From assembly GCA_964396685.1 (NCBI GenBank), contig CAYNFS010000003.1, positions 1-64,000 on the forward strand: a DNA stretch of 64,000 nucleotides, written 5' to 3'. This DNA is from CAYNFS01 sp964396685 (GTDB taxonomy: Bacteria; Patescibacteriota; Doudnabacteria; UBA920; 2-01-FULL-46-14). The translations under genes were made by a program, and so were the position numbers. Below are positions 32,557 to 41,217 of this stretch, piece after piece (the stretch's first letter is position 1; every line of letters starts with the position of its first letter). The notes under the pieces were generated by a model. It searched no databases and had not been told where the DNA came from. It worked only from the letters and a program-made list of their open reading frames with translations.

Positions 32557-33156
32557 TTGAGTATGCCTGGATTCATAGTAAAGGCGATTATTTTGCTGGC
32601 ACTGCCTTATCTATTGGACGCCCAAGACCTGCAGAACCGCTCGACTCTGCATTTAATAGCGGACATTACCGACCGGTGGTACGTGGCCCTCTGGCCGATT
32701 GCCAACATTAGAGCGCAGTCACCCAGCAACTTCAACATTTTTGCTGGCGCAGGACGCCGCGGTAAGAATTGGTATCTGGAAGCCATGGCCCAGAAGCAGT
32801 GGAACGGCAAAGGCGGGTTGTGGACGCTAGACTTCCGCTATCGCAGGCAAGTTACCGGTCGCCTTTCGGTTTATGCCGAACCAGACGTTTTCCTTAGCCG
32901 GCGCGCGTTTTACGAGTTTATAATAGTGGAGTATCGCTCATGGCGGAAATTTAACTTGGGCGGTGAAACTGAAAACGTTCACCAGCTCGGTAAAGACGTT
33001 CTGGCGGCAGGGCCGCGGATCAGCCGCCCGCTTGGCAGGCTCTGGGGAACCGACTTTGCGCTCGGATTGGCCTATAGGACAGCTTCACCGGGGCACAATG
33101 AAATCAGGATTTACCTGAACGCCACCAAGCGTTTTGCGCTGACAGACCGCAAATAG
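32557..33156 (+). CDS. Exported beta-rich protein of unknown family
   Basis: This 199-aa protein starts at a TTG (32557), chosen because AAGGAGG lies five to six bases upstream and follows a small hairpin (ACAGT/ACTGT). A signal-peptide-like start (KAIILLALPYLLDAQ) is followed by many alternating strands with aromatic ends (FNIFAGAGRRGKNWYLEAMA, LWTLDFRYRRQVTGRLSVYA, DFALGLAYRTAS, RIYLNATKRF). This looks like a small outer-membrane-type beta barrel, odd for a lineage thought to lack an outer membrane. Its last codons and TAG lie inside the terminator repeat. Function unknown. Confidence 0.6.
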   Translation: MSMPGFIVKAIILLALPYLLDAQDLQNRSTLHLIADITDRWYVALWPIANIRAQSPSNFNIFAGAGRRGKNWYLEAMAQKQWNGKGGLWTLDFRYRRQVTGRLSVYAEPDVFLSRRAFYEFIIVEYRSWRKFNLGGETENVHQLGKDVLAAGPRISRPLGRLWGTDFALGLAYRTASPGHNEIRIYLNATKRFALTDRK

Positions 33157-33161
33157 TCTGT
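33133..33161 (+). terminator. Terminator-repeat copy 2 at the 3' end of the beta-rich ORF
   Basis: 29 bases are identical to 30888-30916. Here the gene stops at the internal TAG, whereas hisG uses the TGA in another frame of the same bases. Confidence 0.75.
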
Positions 33162-33188
33162 CTATTCTGTTTTCGACTGGAGGAAGAA

Positions 33189-33593
33189 ATGAGTAAGGCA
33201 GAAATTATCGCAAAAGCCCTGAAGAAGAATGGGGTGCTTGCGGATTTCGATCCGGAGAATAGGGACGATATGCTTGGTTATTTCCTGGTCATTCGTCAGC
33301 CCGGCAAACCAGTCTTTCTGGTGGTTGATGAGTCTGGATTACAAAGCCATGCTTCAGTGGTCGCGGCTCTTCGTCGACTGGAAGTTTTACCTCACATGCC
33401 CGGGCAAAGTTTGCCCGAGTCAATAATCCGGTGTATTCGTGGAGGCACATACTCTTATAACTGGATTAAGACATGGCCCATGGAGGGGAATTGGACCATC
33501 GGGATGTCTAGCGGCGACTATGGGGTGGTTTGGGAAGACCTCCGGGCTCGGATAATCGACATTGTGAGCGGTGGGAAGCAGTGGCAGAAATGA
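33189..33593 (+). CDS. Orphan 134-aa protein
   Basis: A soluble protein with a strong Shine-Dalgarno (GGAGGAAG) six bases before the ATG. It has a helical start (SKAEIIAKALKKNGVL), a strand pair (YFLVIRQPGKPVFLVVDESG), and a tryptophan-rich second half (YSYNWIKTWPMEGNWTIGM, DYGVVWEDLRARI). No family recognised. It lies between terminator-repeat copies 2 and 4 and looks like a self-contained expression unit. Confidence 0.6.
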   Translation: MSKAEIIAKALKKNGVLADFDPENRDDMLGYFLVIRQPGKPVFLVVDESGLQSHASVVAALRRLEVLPHMPGQSLPESIIRCIRGGTYSYNWIKTWPMEGNWTIGMSSGDYGVVWEDLRARIIDIVSGGKQWQK

Positions 33594-33596
33594 ATC

Positions 33597-33659
33597 GCTA
33601 ACAGACCACAGAAAGCTTACTCGCCTGAATTCTTTGAAGGGTTCCGGCGGGCTTTTTTT
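33597..33659 (+). terminator. Terminator-repeat copy 4
   Basis: A diverged 5' part (cgctaacagaccacaga) precedes a stem CTCGCC/GGCGGG and seven T (33653-33659). From ggttccggcggg on it matches copy 3. It runs directly into the MITE copy A. Confidence 0.75.
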
Positions 33660-33783
33660 ATCCGCCTCCGCTCCTGCGACCACGGGCTTGATCGGTGGAT
33701 GAAGGGCGGTACGGATAAAGCACGTGAGGGCAAAACATCGTCTGGCTTCGGCGGATGCAGCAGCGAGATTCTAGGCGGATAAA
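33657..33783. mobile_element. MITE-like element, copy A (127 bp)
   Basis: Perfect 11-bp terminal inverted repeats TTTATCCGCCT and AGGCGGATAAA enclose a conserved interior with landmarks gtggatgaagg, taaagcacgt and gcttcggcggatg. The same landmarks occur in the same order in copy B at 52044-52166. No coding capacity. Confidence 0.7.
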
Positions 33784-33837
33784 TAAGGGCGGTTTTCCAT
33801 GGGATTTAAGCCGAGTTGGGATTGCTCGCAATGACAG

Positions 33838-35355
33838 CTAGCGGCGATGTTTGAAGTTTTTCAAAAATTCAAGCGCCAAGCGTACGCCGACACCGGTTGC
33901 ACCTTTCGGCCGATAAGGTTTTTCGCGCGTGGTCCAGGCGACCCCGGCGATGTCGAGATGAATCCAGGGATAGCTTACAAAGTTTTGCAGGAAAAGCGCG
34001 GCGTTAACGGCGTCTCCCTGCCGAGGAACTGCGCCGACATTTCTTAAATCCGCAAAATCGCTTTTGATAAATTGTTCGTATTCTTTGTAAAGCGGCATTA
34101 GCCAGATTTGCTCGCCGGTTATTTGTGCGGCATTTTTTAATTGCGGCACCAACCTTTCTTGATTGGTAAATGCGCCGATTAGATCGTCTCCCAGTGCTAC
34201 CACGATTGCCCCGGTGAGTGTGGCAAAATCAATAACGAGGACGGGCTTGTATTTTTTGGCGTAATCTAAAGCATCGGCCAAAACCATTCTTCCTTCGGCA
34301 TCAGTATTTACGACTTCAATGGTTAGACCTGCACGGGAACGGACGATATCTCCCGGTTTGATCGCTTTGCCCGAGGGAAGATTTTCTGTGGCAGGGATAA
34401 GCCCCACCAAGTTTATGGGGAGTCGCAGCTCGCAGGCGGCTTTGATTGTGGCAAGGACTGTGGCTCCTCCCGCCATGTCATATTTCATTTCCTCCATTTT
34501 CTCCGAAGGCTTGATAGAAATGCCGCCGCTGTCAAAAGTGATTCCTTTGCCCGCCAGGACAACTGTCGGGGCTTTTTTCTCCGCGTGATATTCCAAAACA
34601 ATAAATTTTGGCTCCTCATCCGAGCCTTGAGCTACAGCCAGCACGGCGCCCATGCTTTCTTTTTGTAAATCCCCCTTCCCCAAAACTTTGGCTTTGAGAA
34701 TTTTCGAGTGCTGTTTGGCCAGATCTAAAGCGTGTTTGGCTAAGTGCTGTGGTGTTGCAACATTTCCCGGGTGGTTTCCTAAATCCCTGGCGTAGTTTGC
34801 GGCTTGAGACAAAGTATGCGCGACGGTTGCCGCTTTGAGGACCTTGGTTTTGTCGCGGGAGTTGCTTAAAACAAACTGAATTTGTGTTAAGGCCGCGGGT
34901 TTTTCTTCTTCGCCCCGCTTCTTATATTCTGTAAATTTGTAATTCGCGAGCAGTATTCCTTCTGTGAGAGCTTGAGTGGCTGATTCGACCGAGACTTTGC
35001 TGGGCAAGGTTTTTATCAAGGCGATCGCAATATCATTGACTTTGAACTTTTGAGCAACCGGAGCCGCAGCGCTCATGGCCGTTCTTGCTTTCTCCAAGTT
35101 ATATTCGGATTGTTTGCCCAGCCCCAAAAGCAAAACGCGCTTAGCCGCAGTCCTTTTGCCGGTAAACATCGCTTGGGTTTCCGCGAGCTTGGGCTTGAAG
35201 TCACCGCGGCTGATTAAATCGGAAATTTCTTCTCCCAGGGCACGGTTGAGTTCTTTGGCTTTTGGCTCAAGTTCCTTGGCATCTTCAAAAAGAGGGACGA
35301 TTAGAAGATCGGTTTGGATTTGTGATAAAGGCCTGGTGGTGGTTTGAAAATTCAT
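33838..35355 (-). CDS. pepA: Leucyl aminopeptidase (M17, PepA)
   Basis: This 505-aa protein has the M17 catalytic domain: VVLAGKGITFDSGGISIKPS, the signature NTDAEGRMVLADAL, and metal ligands in KYDMAGGATV. It removes N-terminal residues from peptides in the cytoplasm using two metal ions. Length is normal. A tcattgcgagc-type repeat (33815-33838) lies just past its stop codon. Confidence 0.95.
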   Translation of the reverse strand: MNFQTTTRPLSQIQTDLLIVPLFEDAKELEPKAKELNRALGEEISDLISRGDFKPKLAETQAMFTGKRTAAKRVLLLGLGKQSEYNLEKARTAMSAAAPVAQKFKVNDIAIALIKTLPSKVSVESATQALTEGILLANYKFTEYKKRGEEEKPAALTQIQFVLSNSRDKTKVLKAATVAHTLSQAANYARDLGNHPGNVATPQHLAKHALDLAKQHSKILKAKVLGKGDLQKESMGAVLAVAQGSDEEPKFIVLEYHAEKKAPTVVLAGKGITFDSGGISIKPSEKMEEMKYDMAGGATVLATIKAACELRLPINLVGLIPATENLPSGKAIKPGDIVRSRAGLTIEVVNTDAEGRMVLADALDYAKKYKPVLVIDFATLTGAIVVALGDDLIGAFTNQERLVPQLKNAAQITGEQIWLMPLYKEYEQFIKSDFADLRNVGAVPRQGDAVNAALFLQNFVSYPWIHLDIAGVAWTTREKPYRPKGATGVGVRLALEFLKNFKHRR

Positions 35356-35366
35356 AAATTTACGAA

Positions 35367-36632
35367 TTAATTGTTAAGAGACGAAGTTGAGGTTGGAGTT
35401 TGGGGATACTCGTAGATTTTGGGGAATAAATTGGGAGAGACATAGCGGGAATTAAAAGTCACTTCCAGGTTTTGGCCGCTAGGCATAATGACTTTGCGCG
35501 CGACTTTGGATTTGACCGCTCCGTCTGGTGTGCGGTCATAAGGATGAGGGCCGTCTACTATAATCTCTCGCCCGTCGGCCGTTCCGTAAAAATCAAAATA
35601 AAGTTTTGTGCCTGCAATTTCGGTCCAGACGAGAATTGCGCCAGGCGTGTCGTTGATAAACTTCATGTCCTGGGCTCCCGGGTAAATTGTCGCATCAAGC
35701 CCCGGTGATCTGGGCAGATCATCGCTTATCCAGTCGTAATATCTCACGGCATAAGAGTGATTGCGGCGCTGGGTTATAGGAAGCCCGGAAAAAAATGCGG
35801 CTCTAAATGCAGTCGAAGAGACTTGGCAAAGTCCTCCGCCAAATTCCGGTACCGTACCTTCGGGCTTGATAACCAGCTCTGGTTTATAGCCATGAGCCGC
35901 GTCAATGAGACCTAAGTAAGAGTTAAAAGAAAATTCTTCATCCGGCTTGATTATCACTCCGCGATATTGGGATGAGCCGACTTTGATATTTTGGATTCTT
36001 GAGGCAGATGACCCCGAAAAATCCGACTGACCCCTGGCCAGCAATGTTTTTACCCCCAAATTGTTAAGATGCGAAAGTCTGACTTTTGGGGCGCGGGAGT
36101 GAATTGGCAGCTCTGAAGTTTTTTTAGCGGTCGTAAGGGCGAGTAGCAGTGATTCTCGCGCGGCCGCCAAATCCAAAGCTAAACCGTCCCGGTCAGGAAC
36201 AAACTCGACGGCGCGGTCGTTTTCAATTTTAAGCAAAGCATCTTGGGGCAGACGATTAATTTCTGCTGCGACCCCGATCAGATATTCGCCCAAATCCTTC
36301 TCGTCCACGAGAAGACCTTTTATTGTAGTAGAGTTTCGCAAACTTGACAAGAAGTGCCCGGACAAGGTATCAGGACTTTTTGGAAGGATTGCTGGATTGT
36401 CACTTGCCCAGGAAGCCAGGATTTTTTCGTCAATGACCCAAAACTTGTTTTCCCGGCCAAGAAGTTGTAGTTCCTTGTCCTCCCGGGATAAATTCATTTT
36501 AACAAGCTCCGCGTTTTTATCTGATTTGGCCTCGGCGTCAGGCCTCCAAACTGAAAAAGCCGAGACAATTATGAAGCCCGCAGTGAATTCCGCAAGCAGC
36601 AATACAATTAAGATTAGAGCGAGCCGTTTCAT
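35367..36632 (-). CDS. VanW-family wall-associated protein
   Basis: This 421-aa protein has an N-terminal membrane helix (1-28), a peptidoglycan-binding-4-like region (about 130-190) and the VanW core (GGGLCQVSSTAFRAAFFSGLPITQRRNHSYA). A G5-like C-terminal domain follows (DGAVKSKVARKVIMPSGQNLEVTF). VanW genes were named from vancomycin clusters, but their biochemical role is not known. Located with tsaE (7 bases apart) and pepA. Confidence 0.88.
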   Translation of the reverse strand: MKRLALILIVLLLAEFTAGFIIVSAFSVWRPDAEAKSDKNAELVKMNLSREDKELQLLGRENKFWVIDEKILASWASDNPAILPKSPDTLSGHFLSSLRNSTTIKGLLVDEKDLGEYLIGVAAEINRLPQDALLKIENDRAVEFVPDRDGLALDLAAARESLLLALTTAKKTSELPIHSRAPKVRLSHLNNLGVKTLLARGQSDFSGSSASRIQNIKVGSSQYRGVIIKPDEEFSFNSYLGLIDAAHGYKPELVIKPEGTVPEFGGGLCQVSSTAFRAAFFSGLPITQRRNHSYAVRYYDWISDDLPRSPGLDATIYPGAQDMKFINDTPGAILVWTEIAGTKLYFDFYGTADGREIIVDGPHPYDRTPDGAVKSKVARKVIMPSGQNLEVTFNSRYVSPNLFPKIYEYPQTPTSTSSLNN

Positions 36633-36639
36633 TTATAGA

Positions 36640-37068
36640 TTAGAGATTATTGATTGTGATGATTCTTTCCTTCGGGTTTCTGCCGTGGGCAAACTGCAGT
36701 CTTATAGTTTTTTTGGGCAGAAGTTTTTTGACTTTTCCCGGCCACTCGATTGCCACAACGGCTTTTTTGCCGCTTATAATTTCGGAAAATCCAAGCTCCT
36801 CGAGCTCTTTTGTGTTTTTAAGCCTGTATAAATCAAAGTGGTAAAAAGTGTGAGCCTGCGCCAAAGGATACTTTCCGATAATGACAAATGTTGGGCTTAT
36901 GATGCGCGATTTTATGCCCAGCGCACGGGTCAAGCCTTTGACAAATGTTGTTTTGCCACTTCCTAAGGGGCCGTAAAGAGCCAAAATTCCCCCTCCCTTT
37001 AATTTTTTTGCCAAACTTGCGGCGAGTTTGCGAGTTTGGGCTTGAGAGGCAGTGTGAAACATCGGCAT
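36640..37068 (-). CDS. tsaE: tRNA threonylcarbamoyladenosine biosynthesis ATPase TsaE
   Basis: A 142-aa P-loop ATPase with Walker A YGPLGSGKTTFVKGLTRALG, the switch SPTFVIIGKYPL and HFDLYRLKNTKELEELGF. TsaE supports TsaB/TsaD in making t6A at position 37 of ANN-decoding tRNAs. TsaB, TsaC and TsaD are not in the window. Confidence 0.93.
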   Translation of the reverse strand: MPMFHTASQAQTRKLAASLAKKLKGGGILALYGPLGSGKTTFVKGLTRALGIKSRIISPTFVIIGKYPLAQAHTFYHFDLYRLKNTKELEELGFSEIISGKKAVVAIEWPGKVKKLLPKKTIRLQFAHGRNPKERIITINNL

Positions 37069-37137
37069 TACCTCATTTTACCACAAAAGCTTGACGCTTG
37101 TAAGAAGGTTTAGTATAGTAATCCGATAATCATTTTT

Positions 37138-38283
37138 ATGATTAATGGAATAGAAAAGCAAATTTTTGAAGCGGTTAATAAAGCCAACCGAGTGCTGGTG
37201 GTTTTGCCTGCTAATCCGAATGGAGATGCTTTGGGCTCGGGCTTGGCTTTTTTTGATTTTTTAAGAAAACTCGACAAACAGCCGGAGATCATCTGTGCGG
37301 CCGCCGATCTTGCGGCTTTTAATTTTTTGCCGAAACTCAAGGAAATAAAGAGAGAATTGGAGGTTTCACAAAGTTTCGTGATTTCCTTACAGACGGAAAA
37401 TGCAAAGCTTGACGAGCTGTCTTACGAAGTCAAGCCCGACCGGGTGGATATTTTTGTCAAACCCAAAAGCGGCAAATTTACTACTCAAGACGTCTCTTTC
37501 AAGAGTGCCAAATTTCCCTATGACCTGATCGTAACTTTGGACTGCCCGAGCCTAGAGCATTTGGGGGAGATTTACGAAAAAAACACTGACCTGTTTTTTG
37601 AGACGGCAGTGATTAATATCGACCACCATCCTTCAAATGAACATTACGGGGAGATAAACCACGTTGATTTGGCGGCCACCTCCACGGCTGAAATTTTAAC
37701 GATCTTGATCCAAGACTATGAGGCTTCTTTGATTGATGAAAATATTGCCACTAATTTGCTAACCGGTATTATTGTCGAGACGAATAGTTTCCAGCATATC
37801 AAGACCACGCCTCAAGCGTTTCTTATGGCCTCTAATCTGATAGCCCAAGGCGGCAAACATCAGGAAATCATCCGGCAGATTTACAAAACCAAGCACATCC
37901 CTCTTTTGAAGTTATGGGGAAGGGCCTTGGCCAGGCTTAAAGAAATCCCGGATCTTAAGCTTGCTTATTCTTTGGTAAACTTCACAGACCTGGAGAAGTC
38001 AGGAAGCACCACCCCGGACGTTTTAGGTGTCATGAGAGAGCTTGTAGCAAACCTGGTCGGACACAAAATTATTTTGCTTTTGGCCGAAGTCTCCCCCCAA
38101 AAGGTTGTCGGCTATTTGCATTTTCATCCCAGCGTCAAATCCCAAGTTGTAATTTCTGCGCTTTCTGGCCAAATGCTAAACGGTTCTTTAGGAACCTTCC
38201 ACGTAGCAGGACGAGGGGTTTTGGAGATTGAGAAAGATGTGTTGGAACAACTTGCCAAAATCAAAGAACAAATTATTGTTTAA
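37138..38283 (+). CDS. DHH-family phosphoesterase (NrnA/RecJ-like)
   Basis: This 381-aa protein has the DHH domain motifs PNGDALGSG (motif I, with N where His is usual), TLDCPS (motif II), IDHH (motif III) and the DHHA1 end (LGTFHVAGRGVLEI, compare GGGHxxAAG). Members degrade short RNAs, pAp or cyclic dinucleotides. The replaced motif I histidine and the missing GGGH in DHHA1 suggest altered activity. A GATAAT box seven bases before the ATG may make it leaderless. Confidence 0.75.
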   Translation: MINGIEKQIFEAVNKANRVLVVLPANPNGDALGSGLAFFDFLRKLDKQPEIICAAADLAAFNFLPKLKEIKRELEVSQSFVISLQTENAKLDELSYEVKPDRVDIFVKPKSGKFTTQDVSFKSAKFPYDLIVTLDCPSLEHLGEIYEKNTDLFFETAVINIDHHPSNEHYGEINHVDLAATSTAEILTILIQDYEASLIDENIATNLLTGIIVETNSFQHIKTTPQAFLMASNLIAQGGKHQEIIRQIYKTKHIPLLKLWGRALARLKEIPDLKLAYSLVNFTDLEKSGSTTPDVLGVMRELVANLVGHKIILLLAEVSPQKVVGYLHFHPSVKSQVVISALSGQMLNGSLGTFHVAGRGVLEIEKDVLEQLAKIKEQIIV

Positions 38284-38333
38284 GAGCCAAGTTTGTTATA
38301 ATACAGGAAGTTGCTTAATCACGAAGAAACAAA

Positions 38334-40001
38334 ATGGCACAGCCAACCTTGGGGGGAGACGAACTTGGCAAGGGCGCTAAGATTCGGCAGGTCTTCGCCT
38401 CCTTGAATCGCAAGTTTGAGGAACAGGAAACGCAGCGTCGGGCGGCAAAATTAAGCATGCCTTATTTTTCGCTGACCGGTTTTCCAATTGATGAACAAAC
38501 TTTGAGTATTGTTCCTAAAGAGCAGGCAGAGACTGCCCTCACTATTCCTTTTTATAAAGAAGGGCCGCTGGTTAGGTTGGGGGTTGTTGATGCCAAAAAC
38601 TTGGAGCTCAAAAAAATTTTGGAAGAAATGACTCATCAGAAGTATCAAATCGAATTATACCTTGTCTCCGAGACAAGCTTCGACAGCGCTCTGCAGCAGT
38701 ACAAAAAGGTTGTCCATGCCACACCCCGGCGCAGTTATGAGGTGCCAATAGCGGCGGGGCCTGAAGTTTTGGAACAATTTAGAGGGCTGTCAAGTCTGGG
38801 CGAAGAACTTTTGGAGATGCCCGCAACCCGCCTTTTGAATTTAATCCTCGGAGCGGCTGTGGCCATGAGCTCCTCGGATGTTCATATTGAGCCGGAGAAA
38901 AGCGACATCAAAATCCGATTCCGCGTCGACGGCGTCTTGCAAAACATGTCCAGTTTGCCTCTGAAACTTCAACATGTTTTGCTTTCTCGCATCAAGCTTC
39001 TTTCCGGCATGAAGTTAAACGTGACGACCATTGCACAGGATGGGAGATTCTCGGTGAAGCTTGCAGACCGAACCTTGGATTTAAGGGTTTCCGCACTTCC
39101 CTCTGCGCACGGCGAGACTATCGTCATGAGACTTTTGGGTTTGCAGGAAGTAGGGCTGAATTTAACAAATCTGGGATTGCGGGGTTTGGCGCTTACGGTG
39201 ATTGAGCGGGAACTCAAAAAACCCAACGGTATGACCTTGACCACCGGTCCGACCGGTTCCGGGAAAACCACTACCTTGTACGCTTTTTTAAACCTTCTGA
39301 ATAAACCGGGGGTTAAGATAATTACGTTGGAGGATCCGGTCGAGTATCAGCTTGCGGGCGTCATCCAAACTCCCATTGACCGTTCCGCAGGCATGGATTT
39401 TGCCAAAGGCTTGCGTTCGATCCTGCGCCAAGATCCGGATATTATTATGGTGGGAGAGATACGCGATTATGAGACTGCGGAAACCGCGGCGCAAGCAGCG
39501 CTTACCGGACATGTCGTGCTTTCCACCATGCACACCAATGATGCGGCGGGTGCTATTCCGCGGTTGCTGGATCTGGGAGTAAAACCGGTCACTTTAGCCC
39601 CGGCGCTCACCGCTTTGATCGCCCAGCGGCTTTTGCGCAAAATCTGCACAGATTGCAAAAAGCCCTATCGCCCGACCGAGCCGGAGCTTAAAAGAGTCAA
39701 GCAGATTTTAGGAAGAATGCCCAGCTCCTCGGGTTTGAAAATTCCCGAACATTTAACATTCTGGCGAAGCTTAGGCTGTGAGAAATGCCATCATTTGGGA
39801 TATCGCGGCCGCATTGGCGTATTCGAGGCATTCGCCGTGGATGATCCGATAGAACGTCTGATTTTTAACCAAGCTTCAACCAATGACATCAAAAAAGCAG
39901 CACAAGCTTCCGGCATGGTTACCATGCAACAAGACGGAATTTTTAAGGCCCTGGAAGGGATTACTGATCTTTCTGAAGTGTGGCGCGTAACAGAGGAGTA
40001 A
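38334..40001 (+). CDS. pilB: GspE/PilB-type secretion or pilus assembly ATPase
   Basis: A 555-aa hexameric motor ATPase with an N-terminal domain (45-130), then LGAAVAMSSSDVHIEPEKS, Walker A GPTGSGKTTTLYAFL, the Asp box TLEDPVEYQL, Walker B DIIMVGEIRDYETAETA, the His box TGHVVLSTMHTNDA and a zinc site CTDC...CEKC. It powers type IV pilus or type II-like assembly. pilC, pilT and pilins are not adjacent. An extended -10 (TGTTATAAT) lies at 38293-38301. Confidence 0.92.
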   Translation: MAQPTLGGDELGKGAKIRQVFASLNRKFEEQETQRRAAKLSMPYFSLTGFPIDEQTLSIVPKEQAETALTIPFYKEGPLVRLGVVDAKNLELKKILEEMTHQKYQIELYLVSETSFDSALQQYKKVVHATPRRSYEVPIAAGPEVLEQFRGLSSLGEELLEMPATRLLNLILGAAVAMSSSDVHIEPEKSDIKIRFRVDGVLQNMSSLPLKLQHVLLSRIKLLSGMKLNVTTIAQDGRFSVKLADRTLDLRVSALPSAHGETIVMRLLGLQEVGLNLTNLGLRGLALTVIERELKKPNGMTLTTGPTGSGKTTTLYAFLNLLNKPGVKIITLEDPVEYQLAGVIQTPIDRSAGMDFAKGLRSILRQDPDIIMVGEIRDYETAETAAQAALTGHVVLSTMHTNDAAGAIPRLLDLGVKPVTLAPALTALIAQRLLRKICTDCKKPYRPTEPELKRVKQILGRMPSSSGLKIPEHLTFWRSLGCEKCHHLGYRGRIGVFEAFAVDDPIERLIFNQASTNDIKKAAQASGMVTMQQDGIFKALEGITDLSEVWRVTEE

Positions 40002-40009
40002 GAAAGGGT

Positions 40010-40855
40010 ATGAAGAGTTTTTTTGGGATTATATTTCTGGTCTTGGTCCTAGCCGGAATTTTTGTTTATGCCGAGAAGATCAACCATCTGGTTTTTAAGC
40101 TTCCGGAACTTCAAGACCAGCTTCAAGATGTCTCAAAACCCGAGGTTATCAGCCCTCCGCCGCTCAGATCTTTTAAAAGCGAACCCGCGGCAAATCTGAT
40201 CGGAAGCGGCATTGTCTTTTGGACGAATCAATATCGGACGGAAAACGGGCTTCCGGAGCTTAATGAAAATGTTGAGCTTAATGCCGCGGCCTTAACTAAA
40301 GCTAAAGACATGTTGAACCGGCAATATTTTGCGCATGTCTCCCCGACTGGAGAGGACGCCTCGGATTTGTCCAAGGCCCAAGGTTACGAATTTGTTTTGA
40401 TTGGGGAAAATCTGGCCAGCGGCAATTTTGCCGGAGACGCAGACTTGGTTCAAGCCTGGATGGAAAGCCCCGGCCACAGGGAAAATATTTTGAATACCCG
40501 CTATCAGGATATTGGGGCGGGGGTTGTGAGAGGGCAATTTGAGGGACAAACCGCTTGGCTGGCCGTACAGATTTTCGGCCTGCCTTTGTCTGCCTGCCCC
40601 CAACCGAATCAAGCCCTTAAGGTCCAGATTGAGGCAAACGAAGAAACCTTGGATCAACTGCAAGCAACCCTGGATCTTATTCGTCAAGAAATTGAGAACA
40701 CAAGCCCCAAACGCGGCCCGGCATATAATCAAAAAGTTGAGGAATACAACGTTTTAGCCAAGGAGTATAATGATTTAATTCGGCAAACCCAGGCCTTGAT
40801 AAACCAGTATAACGGACAGGTTAGTGCCTTCAATCAATGTGTTGTGGTAAAATAA
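40010..40855 (+). CDS. CAP/SCP-domain exported protein
   Basis: This 281-aa protein has an N-terminal membrane anchor (1-24) and a CAP domain (about 65-195) with the YxHxSP-like motif YFAHVSPTGED, the IGENLASG region and WMESPGHRENIL. The C-terminal 75 residues are a predicted coiled coil (EANEETLDQLQATLDLI). Bacterial CAP proteins are secreted with unclear function. I chose the ATG at 40010, which has AAAGGG upstream. Adjacent to pilB, so surface function is likely. Confidence 0.8.
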   Translation: MKSFFGIIFLVLVLAGIFVYAEKINHLVFKLPELQDQLQDVSKPEVISPPPLRSFKSEPAANLIGSGIVFWTNQYRTENGLPELNENVELNAAALTKAKDMLNRQYFAHVSPTGEDASDLSKAQGYEFVLIGENLASGNFAGDADLVQAWMESPGHRENILNTRYQDIGAGVVRGQFEGQTAWLAVQIFGLPLSACPQPNQALKVQIEANEETLDQLQATLDLIRQEIENTSPKRGPAYNQKVEEYNVLAKEYNDLIRQTQALINQYNGQVSAFNQCVVVK

Positions 40856-40920
40856 ACAAGAGGACTTGGTCGAGCCTCTGTGGCGATATAATAATTAAGG
40901 AACCAAAATTGAACAATTCA

Positions 40921-41217
40921 ATGAAGTTTGATTTTCAAACATGGCTGGTGATTGGTTTAGCCGTTGCTCTAATTGGAATTTTTGCGGCTGATCAGTTTGG
41001 GGGCGCCCCCTCAACCTCAATGTCTCCCGGTAAAATTACCCAAACTAAAATGCCTGAACCAACTGGCCGCGTTTCGGACACAGCCTCCGCTTTACTTAAG
41101 GCTTCGGCTGATGAACAAACCGAATTTTCTGAAGCGCAGACCGAGCTTGAACTTTTGAGCGCTGACAGTCAAGCGATTGACGATTTTGGCCAAGTAGTAA
41201 GAGATGATGAATTCTAG
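40921..41217 (+). CDS. Membrane-anchored small protein
   Basis: A 98-aa protein with one membrane helix (about 8-25, WLVIGLAVALIGIFAADQF) and an acidic exported tail. Its end overlaps the next gene by 14 bases, so they are probably co-translated. No family recognised. Confidence 0.55.
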   Translation: MKFDFQTWLVIGLAVALIGIFAADQFGGAPSTSMSPGKITQTKMPEPTGRVSDTASALLKASADEQTEFSEAQTELELLSADSQAIDDFGQVVRDDEF

